DNA from: Epiperipatus broadwayi
Lineage: Eukaryota > Onychophora > Udeonychophora > Euonychophora > Peripatidae
DNA length: 64,000 nucleotides
NCBI GenBank assembly: GCA_028023455.1
Contig: JAQFVV010000347.1
Coordinates: 60,001 to 124,000 of the forward strand
Direction of reading: 5' to 3'
Numbering within the stretch: position 1 is the stretch's first letter; each line of letters begins with the position of its first letter. This document shows, in pieces, positions 58,897 through 64,000 of this stretch. Position numbers and translations under genes: made by a program. Under the pieces are notes generated by a model. That model was given only the letters and a program-made list of their open reading frames with translations, was not told the origin of the DNA and did not search any database.

Positions 58897-60829
58897 ATAC
58901 CGGACAAAAGCTTTAGACTCGCATAAACTGACCGCCAGGGCGCCACTAGTCCGAAATTTGGAACTAGACATTTATTTTTAAGGGGTTACAGGATATGCGA
59001 ATCGAATGCGCCGGACTAGCTCAATCAAGCAAATGAGATCTATGTTTTGTTCAGTGAGTTGGAAAGGTAGCAACAGAAAACAAAATCAACTAAGTAAATA
59101 AATAAATAATTTTATTAGTAGCAAGGTTAAGTAAACAGAAATCTAAATAATAATCTTTAAAGCCCACCTAAAATATGTACTACACGTACATTCGTCAAAA
59201 TTGAATTTAAATATTTATATGGCTTTGAGAGCGATTTTCTGTGCGTGAAAGAGTGCAAAATACTGACCGTAGCAGAAGTATTAGCAAGTATTCAGTGATC
59301 TCACGTAAGAAGGGGGGTAGCTTCCTGCTTATAACCCATAGTTAGGAAAAGGCTGGATCTCCGTATTTGAGATTTATGCAAACTTATGTCGAAACAGAAG
59401 AAATGCGAAGGTAGCTTCCAAAACATTAATAATAATAAAAAGGGTGTTGAAAGTTATTACTTTCAATCGATTGACCTCCCTCTGAGTGAGACAGGCTAGG
59501 AGCTCACGATCTACCTATAGAAAGGGTTAAAACGATCGTACGTGCCCCTAATAAATGAATTGGAAGCTTTAAGAAATAAAACTAAAGACTATTATATTTT
59601 GTAATCGTCTATTACTAATAATTAAGGTCGCGACATAAGTACGGCTAATAAAAATGGGTCACAAGCCAAAAGCCAATTAAATTAGTCTGTAATATCCAGA
59701 CTGCGCTCTGTAACGACAAGGAATGTGAGATTAAAATAAGCTACTATCTTACTTACTAAGACTTAAATAGGACGGACAGTAATAGGTTTGAAATTAGCAC
59801 TCATTAAAAGAAAAAAAAATTATCAAGCACACAGAAAACGAATTACATAATATACAACTTAAAAAAAAACATTTATATTTAAAAAGGGAACAAATCTAAG
59901 ATAACATTATTTAAATTGCAAAAATGTAAGGTACCTTAATAATTTATTTAAAAGCTAGTGCACTAGACTTCTTAGGTTAGTCCGTTGCTCTGGATTCACT
60001 GACGGTAGGCTTGGGCGAGTTGGTTAGTGGTTTCTTTGGAGCCGGTTCTTATGGCATTGTAGGCAGTTAATGGAGACACAGGACGTCCGAACCTGTCCTG
60101 GCGAGAAGCTTAGCACATCATGGTAAAGAAAATATTCTTGCTGTAGGTTGAATGTTCATTCTAGGTAGAATAATTACTGGATCAGCTTTCAGAATATGCA
60201 GGAATCGTTCTTTCCAAGTATTTTGGCAGGAATCGTGCAATTCTCCTGTCAGAGTTGGTGTCTGTCTCTTTGCGCTGGTGCAAGTATTCTAGCTGATGCA
60301 AGTATTGAAAGCTAGTCCAAGATAATCCAATGGCCTGATTCAGCCTGTTATATCTGAATCATATCTCTTAAACCAATTACCAAACTTTTTCTTTTTAATT
60401 AAAATTTAAAAATTCTCGATCTAGATAACAATAGTTATCTAATTAACGAAATAAATTGCCCTTTACAGATCTAGGAATTAACTAATGAAAAATTCTTTTC
60501 TTTTTGTTTTCTTTCTTTTTTAATTAGCCTTATCAATCTAAATCCCCAAATCTGAAAAGCAATCTATTTGTACACTTTACTTTTACATAAATTTAACAAA
60601 AAAAAATAATCTTAGTTTTTTTTTTTTTTTTCAAAATTAAAATTAAAAACCAAATATAACTGTGGTATTAAAATATAATTCCCACGCACATACATATATA
60701 TTTGTACAAGCATTAAAAAAAAACTTTTAATCAAGTTTTGCAAACGAAACCTTATATAAAAATTTATTTTATTTTCTTCACCCCTATAAAACTATAATTT
60801 TTGTAATGGTGTCTTAAACATCCATTACA
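58897..60829 (-). repeat. LTR 3 (5'-most on the minus strand)
   Basis: 1933 bases, nearly identical to LTR 2. As the upstream LTR in the element's own direction it would hold the promoter for the array. Confidence 0.85.
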
Positions 60830-60965
60830 ATATATTAAGGCTCGCTAAAATAATTTCACGTATTTGCGTTATATATATTAAGGCTCGCAAATACAATTTT
60901 ACATATTTGCGTTATATATATTAAGGCTCACTAAAATAATTTTACGTATTTGCGTTATATATATC
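60830..60965 (+). repeat. 43-base minisatellite, right block
   Basis: Three units starting aaggctcgctaaaataattt or close variants directly follow the LTR array and continue the block at 51429-51511. Confidence 0.85.
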
Positions 60966-61189
60966 AATAGTCTTAAAATATGTTTATTTCTAATATGACA
61001 TATTTAATAGTAATATTAGCAAAATTTTGAGTATTCATTTATAATTTATCTTTAAAGTGCATGTGCATTGGCTTAATCACTAATATTACTATTACATAAA
61101 AAAACAGCACTATATAAAATAATTTCTCATTATGACATTTAATAACTTGTACCACTACAAATAGAAGTTGTTGAGATTATTTTTAAGTA
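60966..61189 (+). repeat. Segment repeated in direct orientation at the right arm
   Basis: The words cttaaaatatgtttatt, atgacatatttaata and ctacaaatagaagttgttga occur here and again in the same direction at 62767-62850, and inverted at 51355-51435. The spacer in between differs. This shows a further level of repeat inside the composite. Confidence 0.7.
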
Positions 61190-62643
61190 AAACTGCAGTT
61201 TACAGGTCAAAATAAAATTAGAAAATTTGTTTCACATTTTTCTCACCAGAGTGTTTCTTGTCGAATATTTAAATAAGAAAATAATTAAAAATAATAAAAA
61301 TAATAATTAAAAAAATAATTAAAATAATAACAATATATCCTACCAACATTCGTAATTACTGTCCAAATTTTTCTCACCACAGTGTTTCTTGTCTAATTAG
61401 TGTGGAATTGTTACATTGTCTTGGCGCACATTTTACAAGTTTTTCAAAGTTGTAACGCGTGTTTTTTAGTGTTTTTTAACTTCCAGCATAATTCATAAAA
61501 TGAATCCTTTAAATGGTAATGTAGTTGTAGTACCAAAAAATGAACTGTTACATGCTGCAGATATTCACGTAGAAAATTGGACATCGTTTCTGGCGAATGA
61601 GCTTCGAATTCCGGAGTTAGCAATGAAGTGGTTAGCAACGAGGCACCTGCTTAAAAATAATACTCTATGCCAGCATTGTGGTGTGCAGGGTTCTCTCATC
61701 AAACAGCAAGAATGTGGAGATGGTCACAGATGGCAATGCAGATTATGTCACCGTCATGTATTTATCAGAAAGGGTTCTTTTTTTTAGAAGCCATTTATCC
61801 TTCAAGACAATTATGCTTGTAGTATATTATTTGGCACATAATTTGCCACAGTGTTTTCTTGTTCATGAGCTAAATGTAAGTTGGCACACTATAGTAGACT
61901 GGGAAAATTTTTGCCACGAAGAGTGTGCAATGTATTTTCACAGACATCCAATGCAGGTCAGTGGATTTGATGATAATGGAATGCCTAAAATTGTAGAAGT
62001 TGATGAAACAAATTATTTTCATCGAAAATATCACAGAGGAGCAATTTGAGAAGGTCATTGGGTCTTTGGTGGAATAGAGAGAAATTCAGGAAAGTGTTTC
62101 TTGGTAGAGGTCCTTAACAAATCAGCTGTGATTCTCGAAGCAAAAATACAAGAATATATTTTACCAGGGACCCACATCATTACGGATGGATGGGGTGCAT
62201 ACAACAATTTTAAGCACAATCCGTAATGGTACATATATGCACTGTCATCATACACCAGGAGAACTTTGTAGATCCTCACGACTCTGATATCCACACACAA
62301 AATGTGGAAAATATGTGAGTAAAAGCTAAACACAAGCTGAAACATCAGTGCGGGACCAGCAGTACTTTATTCGAATCATATCTGCAGGAATTTGCTTTTA
62401 GGACTCTCTACACGACTGACACAGTATTTGCTAATTTTATCACTATTGTAAGCGAAAACTACAATGGACAGTAATTACGAGTGTTGGTAGGATATATTGT
62501 TATTATTTTAATTATTTTTTTAATTATTATTTTAATTATTTTTAATTATTTTCTTATTTAAATATTCGACAAGAAACACTCTGGTGAGAAAAATGTGAAA
62601 CAAAATTCGAATTTTATTGTGACCTGTAAACTGCAGTTTTACC
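61190..62643 (+). mobile_element. Merlin-family DNA transposon (inner element)
   Basis: Inverted repeats of about 175 bases (61190-61364 and 62465-62643) flank a decayed Merlin transposase. They share aaactgcagtttacaggtca, ctcaccagagtgtttcttgt, and aacaatatatcctaccaaca with their complements. The outer 1.3 kb arms of the composite lie beyond. Whether the long arms are the true ends of a large Merlin element, or a second element into which Merlin inserted, cannot be settled here. Confidence 0.75.
61500..62475 (+). pseudogene. Merlin (ISXO2/IS1016-like) transposase, dead
   Basis: The N-terminal part (61500-61787) holds a zinc-ribbon-like block: CQHCG, then DGHRWQCRLCHRHVFIRKG. A run of T at about 61775-61785 shifts the frame; it continues LVVYYLAHNL, VSWHTIVDWENFCHEEC. 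The DDE-type catalytic core follows: KIVEVDETNYFHRKYHRG (first Asp), WVFGGIERNSG, IQEYILPGTHIITDGWGAY (second Asp), then NFVDPHDS and TQNVENM (the Glu). Stops interrupt at 62047, near 62224 and at 62314, where TGA replaces the expected Trp after NVENM. The family moves by cut-and-paste; this copy cannot. Length matches the family's roughly 300 residues. Confidence 0.9.
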
Positions 62644-62674
62644 TATTTTTATTTTTTGTTTAATTAATTTTAAG

Positions 62675-64000
62675 CCTATACATATATATAACGCAAATAC
62701 GTAAAATTATTTTAGCGAGCCTTAATATATATATAATGCAAATCCGTAAAATTATTTTAGCAAGCCTTAAAATATCTGTTTATTTTTATTATGACATATT
62801 TAATAATTTGTTCTGCTACAAATAGAAGTTGTTGAGATTATTTTTATTTTTTGTTTAGTTAATTTGTCATACCAATGATTTTGCATCGAAGTCTAAAAAT
62901 TTCAACTTTCTTTTTGTCTATTTTTTTTTGCAGAACTAAACTGTGACATGTAATGTATAGAACTGTAAGTAGATTCTCTTTTTAAATCTTTAATTGATAA
63001 ATATGTACGGATTTAATTCTGTAAAAAAATCTGCTGGCTAATTTGTACTATCTTTGTTTTATTTTTTTAAACCAAATAAGGACCATTACTAAATCTGTTG
63101 TTATTACTTAAGTATTCTAAATGAAATCTGTTTGAAAAAAAGCTTCTCCATGAGGTGAAAAAATTTGAAAGTTATTACTTAGGGCTGCAAGAAGACTGAA
63201 AAAAATGTGCTACAAGTCAGCCTTGAAAAAAATTGGGTAAGAATTTTTTTTGAAGATTTCTTTAAATTTATTTTTAAAATATTTAAATGCTTTTCCATAA
63301 TTTGAAAGCAGAATATAATTAATTTGATAAATATAAGTTTCCAGGTACATTTATTATTGCCTTTTAATATATATATTAATTAATGCTTTAAAATCTTTTT
63401 GAAAAGTACTTATTTTTGATGCTTTTACATAATTTGAAAACAGAGAAAAAATTCATTTGATAATGTTTTGGAGGACAATTAGAACCTCTCTGGTGTATTG
63501 TCCTTATTGCTTTTTAGAAAGTCTTTTATTTCTTTATTTAAATTGCTGAAATTTAGTATATTTTTTTGAAAGTCTTTTATTTCTTTATTTAAACTGATGA
63601 AATTTAGTATATTTTTTTGAAAACTACTTCATCCTCCATTATCAGTAAATGATGTTCCTTACTTTTTTAGACATTTACATTATAGTTTTACTATTTTTGC
63701 TCTAATTCGAATTTCATGGTCTTTTCTTGATTTTTTTTTTATATTAGAAGGATTTGTGTAATTTAGTCATTTCAATTTGTCTGTTTCAACTACTTCTGGT
63801 TAGAAATTCTTTATTGGGGAGGTGTCATTTATATGTTTGCCTTGTTACAGGGCTTTTTTTATTTTTTTCCATCGATGATTTGAGGGGATTTTATTATTTA
63901 TTATTCCATCCATGATTTGAGGTGATTTTTTAATTTATTTTTGGTTCCATCGGTGATTTGTGTGATTTAGTCATTTCAATTTGACCATTTCGATTTTCCT
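62675..64000. repeat. Right arm of the long inverted repeat, cut by the window end
   Basis: The reverse complement of the left arm. It starts with two inverted 43-base minisatellite units (62680-62770) and ends at the edge of the window at the counterpart of position 50173, so the true outer end is not visible. Confidence 0.9.

Larger units (their letters stand above)
51512..60829 (-). mobile_element. Tandem LTR retrotransposon array: LTR-internal-LTR-internal-LTR, non-autonomous
   Basis: Three 1.9 kb direct repeats (51512-53408, 55190-57125, 58897-60829) enclose two 1.77-1.78 kb internal regions. On the minus strand each LTR starts TGTAATGG and ends CCGGTAT. A purine-rich GGAGAGGCAG lies just before the LTRs, and a primer-site-like TGGCGCAACC lies about 16 bases after. 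Internal regions hold only a coiled-coil gag-like ORF; there is no protease, RT or integrase. The flanks share atatatta (51505-51512 and 60830-60837), consistent with a short target duplication. The array probably arose by recombination between LTRs of two copies. Confidence 0.85.

Noticed and set aside
51512-60829. Three independent insertions of one retrotransposon
   Set aside because: The units abut exactly with shared LTRs and only the outermost flanks show a common short repeat, which fits LTR-sharing by recombination.

Overview
This window reads as nuclear DNA of a multicellular animal with a very A+T-rich genome (by eye about three quarters or more A+T, with many TA microsatellites and poly-A/T runs). 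No host gene could be recognised. Nearly every interpretable stretch is a transposable element or its relic. The combination is typical of invertebrate metazoa: Penelope-like elements (PLEs) with GIY-YIG endonucleases, a CR1-like LINE with PHD and esterase domains, RTE-type LINE ends, piggyBac, Merlin, tRNA-derived SINEs, an LTR retrotransposon and many foldback elements. I cannot name the species. An A+T-rich cnidarian, flatworm, arthropod or mollusc would all fit.

Layout. 0-3 kb: foldback elements, the first carrying two hammerhead-ribozyme-like motifs. 3.2-7.85 kb: a decayed CR1-like LINE. 8.9-10.2 kb: a head-to-head PLE pair, then an RTE 3' end and a piggyBac relic (10.35-12.5 kb). 15-15.7 kb: a PLE endonuclease fragment between inverted repeats. 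16.6-23.5 kb: SINEs and several foldback repeats with hammerhead cores. 24.1-25.3 kb: an unclassified tandem duplication. 28-32.4 kb: a SINE with a clear target duplication, a PLE relic and two RTE 3' ends. 32.8-34.6 kb: more hammerhead-bearing foldbacks. 35.2-43 kb: mostly unrecognised DNA plus one TIR element. 43.1-44.4 kb: an RTE endonuclease relic cut off at a second copy of that TIR element. 44.5-47.7 kb: a large head-to-head PLE pair; one copy keeps an open 467-codon RT plus GIY-YIG frame. 49.6-64 kb: a composite with long inverted arms (at least 1.3 kb each; the right arm runs off the window). It holds a dead Merlin transposase and an LTR-internal-LTR-internal-LTR array of a short non-autonomous retrotransposon on the minus strand.

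The most interesting signal is the repeated occurrence of hammerhead self-cleaving ribozyme motifs, in at least three sequence families. One copy (18745-18799, minus) has every core nucleotide. Most families share an unusual stem III: a self-complementary stretch with no loop (AUAC/GUAU, ACC/GGU, ACU/AGU, AGC/GCU), as expected for ribozymes that act as dimers. Most sit in foldback elements without ORFs; one family lies at the ends of the PLE pair. Hammerheads in PLEs and retrozymes are established; these short foldback carriers and their relation to the local PLEs deserve a check. The second notable system is the giant inverted-repeat composite with the nested LTR array.
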